Below are positions 54,875 through 63,128 of a DNA stretch of 64,000 nt, piece after piece (within the stretch, counting starts at the first letter, position 1; every line of letters begins with the position of its first letter). The stretch is taken from assembly GCA_031272775.1 (NCBI GenBank), contig JAISTB010000009.1, forward strand, positions 1-64,000, in the 5' to 3' direction. The notes below the pieces were generated by a model. That model saw only the letters and a list, made by a program, of their open reading frames with translations. It was not told where the DNA came from and did not search any database. Source of the stretch: Fusobacteriaceae bacterium (GTDB taxonomy: Bacteria > Fusobacteriota > Fusobacteriia > Fusobacteriales > Fusobacteriaceae). The position numbers and the translations under genes were made by a program.

Positions 54875-56127
54875 GCGGGCCATCCCGTCGTTTGGCGGAC
54901 CTTCGGGACAAAATCCGCGTCGCCGCGCGGGAAAAGAACTTTGCCTATCTGACTTCGAGGCTCCAGCTGGCTCTGGAAAATTATAAAAGAGCCAATTCCT
55001 CGCTCTGGGTGACTTCTCTCTGCTATTATACGGTGCTGGCTCTTGCTCCGATTTCGGCCATTTTGTTCAGTATCGGAAGCTGGCTGGGAATCGGGGAGTA
55101 TCTCCTGAACCAGATCAAGCTTCATTCGCCCCTGAACCAGGAAGCCATCGACGTCATCACGGGCTTCGCCGACAGACTTTTGGACAACGCGAGAAACGGG
55201 GTCCTCGCCGGGATCGGGTTCATCTTTCTCGGTTGGACCTTGATTTCCATGTTTTCCGTAATCGAAAAGGCTTTCAACGACATCTGGCAGGTCAAAGCCT
55301 CCCGGGCGCTCATCCGGAAGATTACCGACTATTTTTCTTTTCTCGTCTTTACGCCGGTCTTCATCCTCGCCGTCAACGGGACCAGCGCCATTATCGCTCG
55401 GCGTTTCAGCTTCAACGCGGCGCTGACGCGCTATCTGATGAAACTGATTCCCTATCTGGCGATTCTGGTCTTTTTTACCGCCCTCTATATGATGATGCCC
55501 AACACGAAAGTCCGCTTCGTGCCCGCTTTTTGCTCGGCCCTCTTCGCGTCCATCGTCTGTACGATTTTTCAGTATTCCTTTCTGTACCTGCAAAATTTCA
55601 TTACTTCGTACAATACGATCTACGGGAGTTTCGCGACGATCTTTATCTTCATCTTCTGGTTGCGCATCCTCTGGTTTTTCATTATCCTCGGGGGACATAT
55701 CTCCTATTTCCTGCAAAACCGTCACCTGCATCCGACGGCGGACGACAACGGGCTCAGTTTCAAGTCCAGGGAAGTCGTGGCGCTGATGACCGTGACGGAA
55801 ATGATCCGGCGATACAAGCAAAATCTCGCCCCCGCCGGATCCGAAGAACTGGCGCGGACGCTGAATCTGCCCGAAAAATATGTCCGCAATATGCTGAAGG
55901 ACCTCGCCGAGGCCAACGTGGTCGCCGAGGTCGTCGGAAAACCCGGCGCGGAAAACGCCTATGTGGTGACGCGAAACGCTGATAATTTCACCTACGGGGA
56001 TCTTTTCTCGGTTCTGGAGCATCACGGGAAGGAGCTCTTCTGGATCGATATCCCCGATCTGGAGCCCTATCTCGATCTGATCGAGCAGAAGGATCCGACG
56101 AAGCGTTTGGAGGAACTGATCGTATAG
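54871..56127 (+). CDS. yihY: YihY/BrkB family membrane protein with C-terminal winged helix
   Basis: 418 aa. Six membrane segments in the YihY order, with NSSLWVTSLCYYTVLALAPI, GWTLISMFSVIEKAFNDIWQ, and YGSFATIFIFIFWLRILWFF as family landmarks. Residues 310-400 (ELARTLNLPEKYVRNMLKDL, AEANVVAEVV) add a cytosolic winged-helix domain found in a subset of the family. Function of YihY is unclear. Convergent with hydA 15 bp away. Confidence 0.9.
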   Translation: MSGPSRRLADLRDKIRVAAREKNFAYLTSRLQLALENYKRANSSLWVTSLCYYTVLALAPISAILFSIGSWLGIGEYLLNQIKLHSPLNQEAIDVITGFADRLLDNARNGVLAGIGFIFLGWTLISMFSVIEKAFNDIWQVKASRALIRKITDYFSFLVFTPVFILAVNGTSAIIARRFSFNAALTRYLMKLIPYLAILVFFTALYMMMPNTKVRFVPAFCSALFASIVCTIFQYSFLYLQNFITSYNTIYGSFATIFIFIFWLRILWFFIILGGHISYFLQNRHLHPTADDNGLSFKSREVVALMTVTEMIRRYKQNLAPAGSEELARTLNLPEKYVRNMLKDLAEANVVAEVVGKPGAENAYVVTRNADNFTYGDLFSVLEHHGKELFWIDIPDLEPYLDLIEQKDPTKRLEELIV

Positions 56128-56142
56128 GAACGCCTCTCCCCC

Positions 56143-58089
56143 TCAATCCCCCATGGGTTTCGGAAAATACCTGGTATGGATCAATTCATGGGCCTTGTGG
56201 CTGCAGGGGTATTCAAGATATTTTTCGTAGACGGCCTGCACAAAGGGATTGTCGTGGGCCCGCCGGATCTCCTTGGCGCGGTCGATGGCGTTCAGGCCCT
56301 CGGCCCTTTTTTCGAGAATTTCCTGCTTTTTCACGGCCTTTGGCTGCCCGCCGCCTCCGATACAGCCGCCTTTGCAGGCCATGATCTCAATGGCGTGGAA
56401 AAATTCCTCCCCGGCCCGGATTTTGTCCAACATCTTTGCGGTCTCTTCAAGCCCGTGGGACATGCCGATCCGGAGGTCCAGGTCCCCCACTTTGACTTCG
56501 GCGATCCGGAAGCCTTCCCAGCCTCGCAGCTGGGTAAACTCGATGTCGTCGAGACGTTTTCCCGTGATGAGCTCAACGGCCGTACGGGTCACGGCCTCAA
56601 TGACGCCGCCCGTTCTCCCGAAGATGATCCCCGCCCCGGAATACTGGCCGAAGGGATTGTCAAATTCTCCCTCGGGCAAATAGCGCAGATCGATTTTCAT
56701 GTCCTTCAAAAGCCGGATCAGCTCCCGGGTTGAGATCACATAGTCCGTGTCGTAGTTATCCCCCCGGGAAAATTCCGGCCGGGAGGCTTCGTATTTTTTG
56801 GCGAGACAGGGCATGATCGCGACAGAGGCGATATAGTCGCGCTTATAGCCTTTTTCTTTTGCCCAGATGTCCTTGATCAGCGTCGAAAAAATTTGCATGG
56901 GCGACTTGACCGTAGACGGCACGTCGACCATATCCGGATAAAATTGCTCGATAAATTTCACCCAGGCGGGGCAACAGGACGTAAGGATCGGCAAGCGGAC
57001 TTCCTCCTGGCGGGAAAAGCGCTCCAGCCGCTCTTTGAATTCCGTGGCCTCCTCCATAATCGTGACGTCGGCGGCCCAGGCCGTGTCAAACACATAGTCG
57101 AAGCCCAGCATCCGGAGGGCTGTCACAAGCTTTTTCTCGACATTTTCCCCGGCCGCGCAGCCGAAGGACTCGCCGATGGCCACCCGGACCGCGGGGGCGA
57201 TCTGGGCCACGACGATTTTGTTCGGCGTCGAGAGGTCGTTCAAGAGGCTGATCGTGTGATCCCCCTCAAAAATGGCCCCCACGGGACAGGTGCTGACGCA
57301 CTGCCCGCAGTGGGTACAGAGTTTGGCGTCCAGTACATGGCGCTCTTTGGGCTTTCCGTGGATACAATGGACGGGACAGGCCCGGGCGCAGGCCGTACAG
57401 CCGATACATTTGGCCGTAATCGTAAACTTCAGGAGCTGGATACATTTCCCCGCCGCGCAGCGATGGTCCTCGATATGCTCCTCAAATTCCCCGTAAAACT
57501 CCTCGATGGCGTCAAGAATCAGGTTGTGCCGCTGATTGAGGGTCTTTTTGACCGATTCGGCGATATAGCGCAAGAGATAAATGTCCCGCATGGTCGACTT
57601 GCCCTTGGACATGCGGTCGAGATTGCGCCAGAGCCGGTCCAGCTCCGGCTTGACGGCTCTGTATTCCGTGTATTCGCCCCCCTGCATTTTACCGAGGAGA
57701 AATTCCACATAGTATTTCGCGAATTGAATGATGCAATTTTCATCGGAAAGGATGATGATGTCCCGCTCGACTCCCGGCTCAAAACTCCCGAAGTCGATAG
57801 GCCGGTCCAGATCCCGGTTCGTAAAAAAGCCCCCGAAGGGAAGGCCGAATTGCGCCGCCTTGAAGGGTCTTTTATTTTTGACGCCGCCCGCAAGCGAAAT
57901 CACCTCCGCGAGAGTCGCTCCCGGAGGAATATCGATAATCGCCGGATTGGTCACCCGCCCCATGACGCGTACCTTCCGGCTTTTGTCGTCCGTCAACTCA
58001 TTGACGTCGGACAGGGCTTCCCTGAATTCGGAATCCATCGACTGAATGACGTGGATTTCCTTTTTCGGCGTTTCGCCGCCCCACTGCAT
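56143..58089 (-). CDS. [FeFe] hydrogenase-type protein with SLBB/NuoF-like N-terminus
   Basis: 648 aa. Residues 40-230 contain an SLBB-like segment (VTNPAIIDIPPGATLAEVIS) and a NuoF-like C-terminal Fe-S helical part. Then two [4Fe-4S] ferredoxin motifs: CIGCTACARACPVHCI and CTHCGQCVSTCPVGAI. The H-cluster motifs follow: TSCCPAW (L1), MPCLAKKYE (L2), MACKGGCIGGGGQ (L3), so it should be an active group A enzyme. The SLBB/NuoF-like portion suggests NAD-linked or bifurcating electron flow in an anaerobe. AAGGAG before ATG; last gene of a three-gene minus-strand run. Confidence 0.9.
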   Translation of the reverse strand: MQWGGETPKKEIHVIQSMDSEFREALSDVNELTDDKSRKVRVMGRVTNPAIIDIPPGATLAEVISLAGGVKNKRPFKAAQFGLPFGGFFTNRDLDRPIDFGSFEPGVERDIIILSDENCIIQFAKYYVEFLLGKMQGGEYTEYRAVKPELDRLWRNLDRMSKGKSTMRDIYLLRYIAESVKKTLNQRHNLILDAIEEFYGEFEEHIEDHRCAAGKCIQLLKFTITAKCIGCTACARACPVHCIHGKPKERHVLDAKLCTHCGQCVSTCPVGAIFEGDHTISLLNDLSTPNKIVVAQIAPAVRVAIGESFGCAAGENVEKKLVTALRMLGFDYVFDTAWAADVTIMEEATEFKERLERFSRQEEVRLPILTSCCPAWVKFIEQFYPDMVDVPSTVKSPMQIFSTLIKDIWAKEKGYKRDYIASVAIMPCLAKKYEASRPEFSRGDNYDTDYVISTRELIRLLKDMKIDLRYLPEGEFDNPFGQYSGAGIIFGRTGGVIEAVTRTAVELITGKRLDDIEFTQLRGWEGFRIAEVKVGDLDLRIGMSHGLEETAKMLDKIRAGEEFFHAIEIMACKGGCIGGGGQPKAVKKQEILEKRAEGLNAIDRAKEIRRAHDNPFVQAVYEKYLEYPCSHKAHELIHTRYFPKPMGD

Positions 58090-58105
58090 GTTTTCTCCTT
58101 TCGCG

Positions 58106-58357
58106 TCAGCGCAACGTGCGCATCACGCCGATGATAAAGGCTTCCACCACGAGGCAGAGCATGACCTTCTGCACGAGAACCCAGCGATATACGCTCATCC
58201 GCATGGCTTGCTTGTAATGGGAAAAATTGATCCCGTCCCCTTTTTTCCGGCCGATGAAAAAAAACATCAGCACATCGACCATCATGACCAGCACGGAGAC
58301 GAGCACGACGTTGAGCAGCAGATTGAGCATCAGATTCAGAAACAGAAACGCGTACAT
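58106..58357 (-). CDS. Small membrane protein upstream of the hydrogenase gene
   Basis: 83 aa, GGGAG upstream of ATG 58357. Two hydrophobic helices (LMLNLLLNVVLVSVLVMMVD and VLCLVVEAFIIGVM-like end) flank a basic loop (IGRKKGDGINFSHYKQAMRM). Lies 17 bp from hydA, probably co-transcribed. Function unknown. Confidence 0.65.
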   Translation of the reverse strand: MYAFLFLNLMLNLLLNVVLVSVLVMMVDVLMFFFIGRKKGDGINFSHYKQAMRMSVYRWVLVQKVMLCLVVEAFIIGVMRTLR

Positions 58358-58384
58358 GGAAAATCCGCTCCCTTCCCGACCGGA

Positions 58385-58882
58385 TCAGTCTTTTTCCTCG
58401 GGCATCCCCCGTTTGTAGACGATGAGACCCTTTAAAAATTTCCGCAGATACTTGTCGCCGCATTTGCGGTAAATCTTGCTGCGCTCATTCCGGAACATGC
58501 CGTTCAATTCCGAATTGGTCACGGAGATTTCCCCCATGCGGAAAATACCGGCCACGTCCTCATTCCTGAGCGACAGCGCCACTTTGAGTTTTTTCAATAC
58601 GAGGTTGTTCGCGTTGATCTTGGTGATCCGGACGAAGCGGGTCCTTTTCCTGCGCATTTCTTCGGTGCCTTCGCCGCGGTAATAGCGGATCAGGCCGTTC
58701 AGAAATCCGTGCAGGTATTTGTTGTTGCAGTTGAGGAAATCTTTGGTCTTGTCCTTGCTCAGGAGTTTTTCGATTTCTTCTTCGGTGATCTTGACATCCC
58801 CGAGCCCGAAGATTTTTTCCAGCTTCTTGTTCCGCAATTTCAGCGCATACCGTACATCTTTCAGTACTTTGTTGTTTTGCAT
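58385..58882 (-). CDS. DUF1456 (YehS-like) protein
   Basis: 165 aa built of two homologous repeats of about 70 residues: VLKDVRYALKLRNKKLEKIF and LKKLKVALSLRNEDVAGIFR, each followed by a D/E-rich helix and FLNGLI or FLKGLI. This is the YehS/DUF1456 family of unknown function. GAGGTG upstream, consensus promoter at 58940-58968. First gene of the hydA unit. Confidence 0.88.
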   Translation of the reverse strand: MQNNKVLKDVRYALKLRNKKLEKIFGLGDVKITEEEIEKLLSKDKTKDFLNCNNKYLHGFLNGLIRYYRGEGTEEMRRKRTRFVRITKINANNLVLKKLKVALSLRNEDVAGIFRMGEISVTNSELNGMFRNERSKIYRKCGDKYLRKFLKGLIVYKRGMPEEKD

Positions 58883-58939
58883 CGTTCACCTCTTTTCTTT
58901 TTATACGAATGATCGTTAAAAGTTTTTATTCTAATACTA

Positions 58940-58968
58940 ATTCTACTATTTTTATTTGAATCTGTCAA
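58940..58968 (-). promoter_or_regulatory. Promoter of the DUF1456-hydA unit
   Basis: Minus strand TTGACA (58968-58963), 17-bp spacer, TAGAAT (58945-58940). Confidence 0.8.
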
Positions 58969-59091
58969 TTGCAGAAAACGAAATCGGAAAGTTTTTTTCC
59001 GGCGGCTATAGTTTTTCCCATGGTTTTGTGGTATAATAATTTTAAGAAACGACGGGATTCCTCCGCGTCGGAAAACCAAGGAAGTGATCAA

Positions 59092-59337
59092 ATGGAAGAA
59101 ATACAGCAGGTTTCTCTGGACATGACAGCGATATTGCTCGTTCTGGCCCTGGTCGTCGTTTTGTTTGTGATTTTTATCTTCATTCTGAAAAAGACCCTTG
59201 GCGTGAGGGATATCGCCGAACGGCTCGACGAGTTGAACCGCACGTTGGAGGAAAACAACGAGAAGCTCAAAGAGCTCATCGAGGACGTCAATACCCGCAA
59301 GGAACGCCAGGCCGAGCAACAGCGGATGCGCTTCTGA
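59092..59337 (+). CDS. Small membrane/coiled-coil protein
   Basis: 81 aa, ATG 59092 with GGAAGTGA upstream. One transmembrane helix (AILLVLALVVVLFVIFIFIL) and a heptad-rich tail (ERLDELNRTLEENNEKLKEL). Extended -10 element TGGTATAAT near 59031. Followed by a terminator. Function unknown. Confidence 0.65.
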   Translation: MEEIQQVSLDMTAILLVLALVVVLFVIFIFILKKTLGVRDIAERLDELNRTLEENNEKLKELIEDVNTRKERQAEQQRMRF

Positions 59338-59357
59338 AGGGAATCCCAGCGACTGAA

Positions 59358-59387
59358 AAACCCGCTTTCGAAGCGGGTTTTTTTTGT
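59358..59387 (+). terminator. Terminator after the 59092 gene
   Basis: AACCCGCTT-TCG-AAGCGGGTT hairpin followed by TTTTTT. Confidence 0.88.
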
Positions 59388-59405
59388 TTTCTTGCGTCTC
59401 CGGGC

Positions 59406-59600
59406 CTATTGAGCGATCAGCTGGTTGATCTCGGTGATCACCTTGTCCACGTCCATGCCGTGGGCCTGCAAGCCTTCGCCCAGCGTCTCCCCCGAAGAAA
59501 TCATGCAACCGATACAGCCGAGGCCGTATTTGCGGAACACCTGCGCGATAATCGGGTATTCCTGCACCGCTTTCAAAATGTTCGAATCCCGTGTAATCAT
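59406..59600 (-). CDS. DUF1858 protein (hybrid-cluster-associated type)
   Basis: 64 aa, ATG 59600 with AGGAG 9 nt upstream. MITRDSNILKAVQEYPIIAQ and RKYGLGCIGCMISSGETLGE contain the CxxC of the family; related domains accompany hybrid-cluster and Fe-S proteins. Redox-linked small protein in an anaerobe; precise role unknown. Confidence 0.85.
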   Translation of the reverse strand: MITRDSNILKAVQEYPIIAQVFRKYGLGCIGCMISSGETLGEGLQAHGMDVDKVITEINQLIAQ

Positions 59601-59750
59601 GGATATCATCTCCTGTTTTATGTTTTTTTGTGCATCTCTGCAGGCCAAGGTCCCCAAAGGCCTCTTCTCCGAAGAGGCAGACGGCGTAGCCGACGGGGTT
59701 GCGTCTTTGTCCTTATTATAAATTATTTTACTAAAAAAGTCAAGAAAATC

Positions 59751-60728
59751 TTATTTGCGGGTTTCCCCGACGACCCGAACGAGATCGTGGACCCGGACCA
59801 TGCCGACGACTTTGCCTTCGTCAATGACCGGAAGCACGGAAATCTGGTTTTCCCGATTCTCCATGAGATCCAGGGCGTCGATGGCCATGCTGTCGCTGCC
59901 GGTTCGGGTGAAATTTTTCGTCATGACGTCTTTGGCCACATAGGTGAAGAATTTTTCCTTCTGCCTCAAGGCCCGCCGGATATCCCCTTCGGTGATAATG
60001 CCGGCCATTCGATCGCCGTCCATGACGCAGACCGCGCCAAGGCGTTTTTTCGTCATCGTCAGGATCACCTGATCCATGCTGCTCGTCGTCTGGCAATAGG
60101 GGATGGCCTCCCCCTTGTGCATGACGTCGCCGACTTTCATCAACAGGCGCTTGCCCAGGGATCCTCCCGGATGATAGAGTGCGAAATTGTCGGGCCGGAA
60201 TCCCTTAAGCTTCATGAGGATGGCCGCGATGGCGTCCCCCATGACAAGGGCGCTAGTCGTTGAGGACATGGGCGCAAGATTCAGCGGGTCCCCCTCTTTC
60301 CGGACGCCCGTATTGAGCACGCAGTCGGCCCCTTTGCCGAGGCTCGAGGCGGCGTTTCCCGTCATGGCGATGATCTTTGCGCCGATTTTCTTGATCGAGG
60401 GCAAAAGGGACACAATCTCGTCGGTATTGCCGCTGTTGGAGACCGCCAAAACCACGTCTTCCTTTGAGATCATTCCAAGGTCCCCGTGAACCCCTTCGGC
60501 GGAATTCATAAAGACCGAGAGCGTCCCGGTGGAGACGAGGGTCGCCGCGATTTTTTTTCCGATGAGGCCCGATTTTCCGATGCCGGTCACGACGACCTTG
60601 CCTTTGGAAGCCATGATCATCTGGATGGCCGTCACCAGGTCCTCGGAAATTTTGTCCCGGACCGTTTCCAGCTCCTCGATCTCGAAGCTGAAGACCTCCC
60701 GGGCGAATTTTTTGATGTCAAGTTCCAT
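59751..60728 (-). CDS. kdsD: D-arabinose 5-phosphate isomerase
   Basis: 325 aa, ATG 60728 after AAGGAG. SIS domain: GKVVVTGIGKSGLIGKKIAA, SAEGVHGDLGMI, VLAVSNSGNTDEIVSLLPSI; two CBS domains follow (KDVMTKNFTRTGSDSMAIDA). Converts ribulose 5-P to arabinose 5-P, the first step of Kdo synthesis. Ten bp downstream of kdsA in the same operon. Confidence 0.95.
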   Translation of the reverse strand: MELDIKKFAREVFSFEIEELETVRDKISEDLVTAIQMIMASKGKVVVTGIGKSGLIGKKIAATLVSTGTLSVFMNSAEGVHGDLGMISKEDVVLAVSNSGNTDEIVSLLPSIKKIGAKIIAMTGNAASSLGKGADCVLNTGVRKEGDPLNLAPMSSTTSALVMGDAIAAILMKLKGFRPDNFALYHPGGSLGKRLLMKVGDVMHKGEAIPYCQTTSSMDQVILTMTKKRLGAVCVMDGDRMAGIITEGDIRRALRQKEKFFTYVAKDVMTKNFTRTGSDSMAIDALDLMENRENQISVLPVIDEGKVVGMVRVHDLVRVVGETRK

Positions 60729-60738
60729 GCTGTTCTCC

Positions 60739-61578
60739 TTATCTGTTTTTGCTGATTTGATCAATTTGCAGGGCTTCGGTCAAAATTTCCTCCAAATCCC
60801 GTATATAAAGCATGTTGGGGCCGTCGGAGAGCGCGCGCTCCGGGTCGGGATGAACCTCGGCGAAGACGGCGTCGACGCCCACGGCCAGCGCCGCCATGAT
60901 CAGGGGCCGCACATATTCCCGGTCGCCGCCGGTTGCCGATCCGAGTCCTCCGGGCTTCTGCACGGCGTGGGTGGCGTCAAAGACAACAGGATGTCCGAGT
61001 TTTCTCATTTCCAGGAGACTCCGCATATCGACGACGAGATTGTTGTAGCCGAAGCTGGACCCCCGCTCGCAGAGCAGGATATCCCGGCAGCCCGCTTCCT
61101 GTAATTTCCCGGCGACGTTTTTCATGTCCCATGGCGCCAAAAACTGGCCTTTTTTCACGTTGACGGGCTTTCCCGTCCGGGCGGCGGCGACGAGAAGATC
61201 GGTCTGGCGACACAAAAAAGCGGGAATCTGGAGCATGTCGCATATCTCCCCCACAGGCGCGCATTGCGCCGGTTCGTGGACGTCGGTCACGATCGGTATT
61301 CCGAAGGTTTTTTTGACCTTGGCGAGGATCTCCAGTCCCTTTTCGAGGCCCGGCCCCCGGAAGGAATGAATTGAGGTGCGGTTGGCCTTGTCAAAGGAGG
61401 CCTTGAAAATATAAGGGACGCCCAGTTTTTTGCAGATCCCGCTGACTTCAGCGGCCGCGTCCATGACGAGGGCTTCGGACTCGATGACGCAGGGACCGGC
61501 AATAAAGGTGAAGGGGCGCGATTCATCTCCGATGATCAGTTCACCGGGTATTTTAATCGGTTTTACGGGGGTTCGCAT
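60739..61578 (-). CDS. kdsA: Kdo-8-phosphate synthase
   Basis: 279 aa, normal length. [81 protein letters not shown] and [19 protein letters not shown] are canonical. Condenses arabinose 5-P with PEP. Shows that the host makes Kdo and therefore LPS-type outer membrane. Confidence 0.97.
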   Translation of the reverse strand: MRTPVKPIKIPGELIIGDESRPFTFIAGPCVIESEALVMDAAAEVSGICKKLGVPYIFKASFDKANRTSIHSFRGPGLEKGLEILAKVKKTFGIPIVTDVHEPAQCAPVGEICDMLQIPAFLCRQTDLLVAAARTGKPVNVKKGQFLAPWDMKNVAGKLQEAGCRDILLCERGSSFGYNNLVVDMRSLLEMRKLGHPVVFDATHAVQKPGGLGSATGGDREYVRPLIMAALAVGVDAVFAEVHPDPERALSDGPNMLYIRDLEEILTEALQIDQISKNR

Positions 61579-61602
61579 AGTATACTCCTCGAAATGGGTG
61601 GA

Positions 61603-63045
61603 TTATTGGGCTTTTTTCTTCAGGATAATTTCACGATTGGCGATTTCACGGTCGTCGAAATGATATTTTTCGTGACCGAAAATCTGATAGGTTTCGTGAC
61701 CTTTGCCGGCGATCAGGACAATGTCGTCCTTTTCAGCCAGGGCGATGGCTTTCATAATGGCCTGTTCGCGATCCTCAATCACGAGGTGGTTTTCTTTGCG
61801 CAAGCCCGAGGTGATTTCGGCGATGATGGCCTTGGGGTCCTCGGTCCGGGGATTGTCGGAGGTCACGATGACCGTATCGCTCCATTCTTCGGCCACTCTC
61901 CCCATTTTCGGCCGCTTTGTCCTGTCCCGGTCGCCGCCGCAACCGAAGACCGTAATGATTTTCTTGAGCCGGATCTCGTTGAGGCTTTTCAAGATGTTGA
62001 AGAGGGCGTCTTCGGTGTGGGAATAGTCGACGACCACCGTGAAGCCGCATTTGGCACTGACGAGCTCAAAACGCCCCGGCGCGCCGTTCAGTTGTCCGAG
62101 GGTCTCAAAGATCTTTTTGTCGTCCACGTCAAGGAGCTTGGCCGCCCCCACCACGCCCAGCATGTTGTAGAGGTTGTAGCGACCCGGAAGTTTCGTCGCG
62201 AAGCGCGCCACGTCGCCGAAAACAGAGATTTCCACGTCCTGTCCGTCCCTTCGGATTTTCAGTATCCGGCCCGTGACGTCGCCCCCCGAGATCCCGTAGG
62301 AAATCCCGGGATATTCCTCATAGAGACGGCTCCCGTAGGGATCGTCGATGTTGATCACGGCGTTTTTCTTTTTCTTCAACATGCCAAAGAGTTTTTTTTT
62401 CGCTAAAAAATAGTCCTCCATATCTTTGTGAAAATCAAGATGGTCCTGCTTGAGGTTCGTAAATACGGCGACATCGAAGGAGAGCATGGACACCCGGCCC
62501 AGAGCCAGCGCGTGGGAGCTCACTTCCATGACGAGCCAGGGAATATGCCGGTCCGCGGCCTTGCGACAGATCCGCACAATGTCCACCGATTCGGGCGTCG
62601 TATTGTTGGCCTCTTCGATATCATTTCCGACCTTGTACTCAATGGTCCCGATCCGGGCCACATTCTCGGGACCCAAAATTTTCTCAAGAAAATACGTCGA
62701 GGACGTCTTTCCCTTGGTTCCCGTAAAGCCGATAATCGTCAGCTCCCGCTGGGGCCAGCCGTAAAATCGCGACGCGATTTCCCCCAGGTTTTCCCGCAGG
62801 TTTTCGACGTAAATCACCGGCGCGGGAACTTCGGCCGGAACCTCCCGGGAGACGAGGACGCAGACGGCCCCCCGGTCTATGGCGTCGGCGATAAAGTCGT
62901 GGCCGTCGGAGACTTCGCCCGTCAGGGCCACGAATACGTCCCCGGGGCCGATCTTCCGCGAGTCATGGTGCATATGGCGGTAGGCGGCGGGGAAAGGGGC
63001 GGCGTTCAGATTTTTGTGGCGTATGCCCTGTAAATAAGCTTCCAT
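61603..63045 (-). CDS. murE: UDP-MurNAc-dipeptide ligase MurE
   Basis: 480 aa. N-terminal VFVALTGEVSDGHDFIADAI, P-loop IGFTGTKGKTSSTYFLEKIL, TTPESVDIVRICRKAADR, and DNPRTEDPKAI near the C-terminus; the DNPR motif marks the diaminopimelate-type (or lanthionine-type) specificity. Adds the third residue of the peptidoglycan stem. GGAGA upstream. Followed by kdsA and kdsD on the same strand. Confidence 0.96.
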   Translation of the reverse strand: MEAYLQGIRHKNLNAAPFPAAYRHMHHDSRKIGPGDVFVALTGEVSDGHDFIADAIDRGAVCVLVSREVPAEVPAPVIYVENLRENLGEIASRFYGWPQRELTIIGFTGTKGKTSSTYFLEKILGPENVARIGTIEYKVGNDIEEANNTTPESVDIVRICRKAADRHIPWLVMEVSSHALALGRVSMLSFDVAVFTNLKQDHLDFHKDMEDYFLAKKKLFGMLKKKKNAVINIDDPYGSRLYEEYPGISYGISGGDVTGRILKIRRDGQDVEISVFGDVARFATKLPGRYNLYNMLGVVGAAKLLDVDDKKIFETLGQLNGAPGRFELVSAKCGFTVVVDYSHTEDALFNILKSLNEIRLKKIITVFGCGGDRDRTKRPKMGRVAEEWSDTVIVTSDNPRTEDPKAIIAEITSGLRKENHLVIEDREQAIMKAIALAEKDDIVLIAGKGHETYQIFGHEKYHFDDREIANREIILKKKAQ

Positions 63046-63128
63046 GAGGTCTCCTTGCTATTTTTGGGTCGTGATTTTTTGCGGGTCTGCATTTAGCGCG
63101 AGCCCAATGCCATCGGCCGCTTGGCGGG

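Noticed and set aside
54814-58134. Long open frames antisense to yihY and hydA
   Set aside because: Both real genes carry unmistakable family motifs; the antisense frames are composition artefacts.
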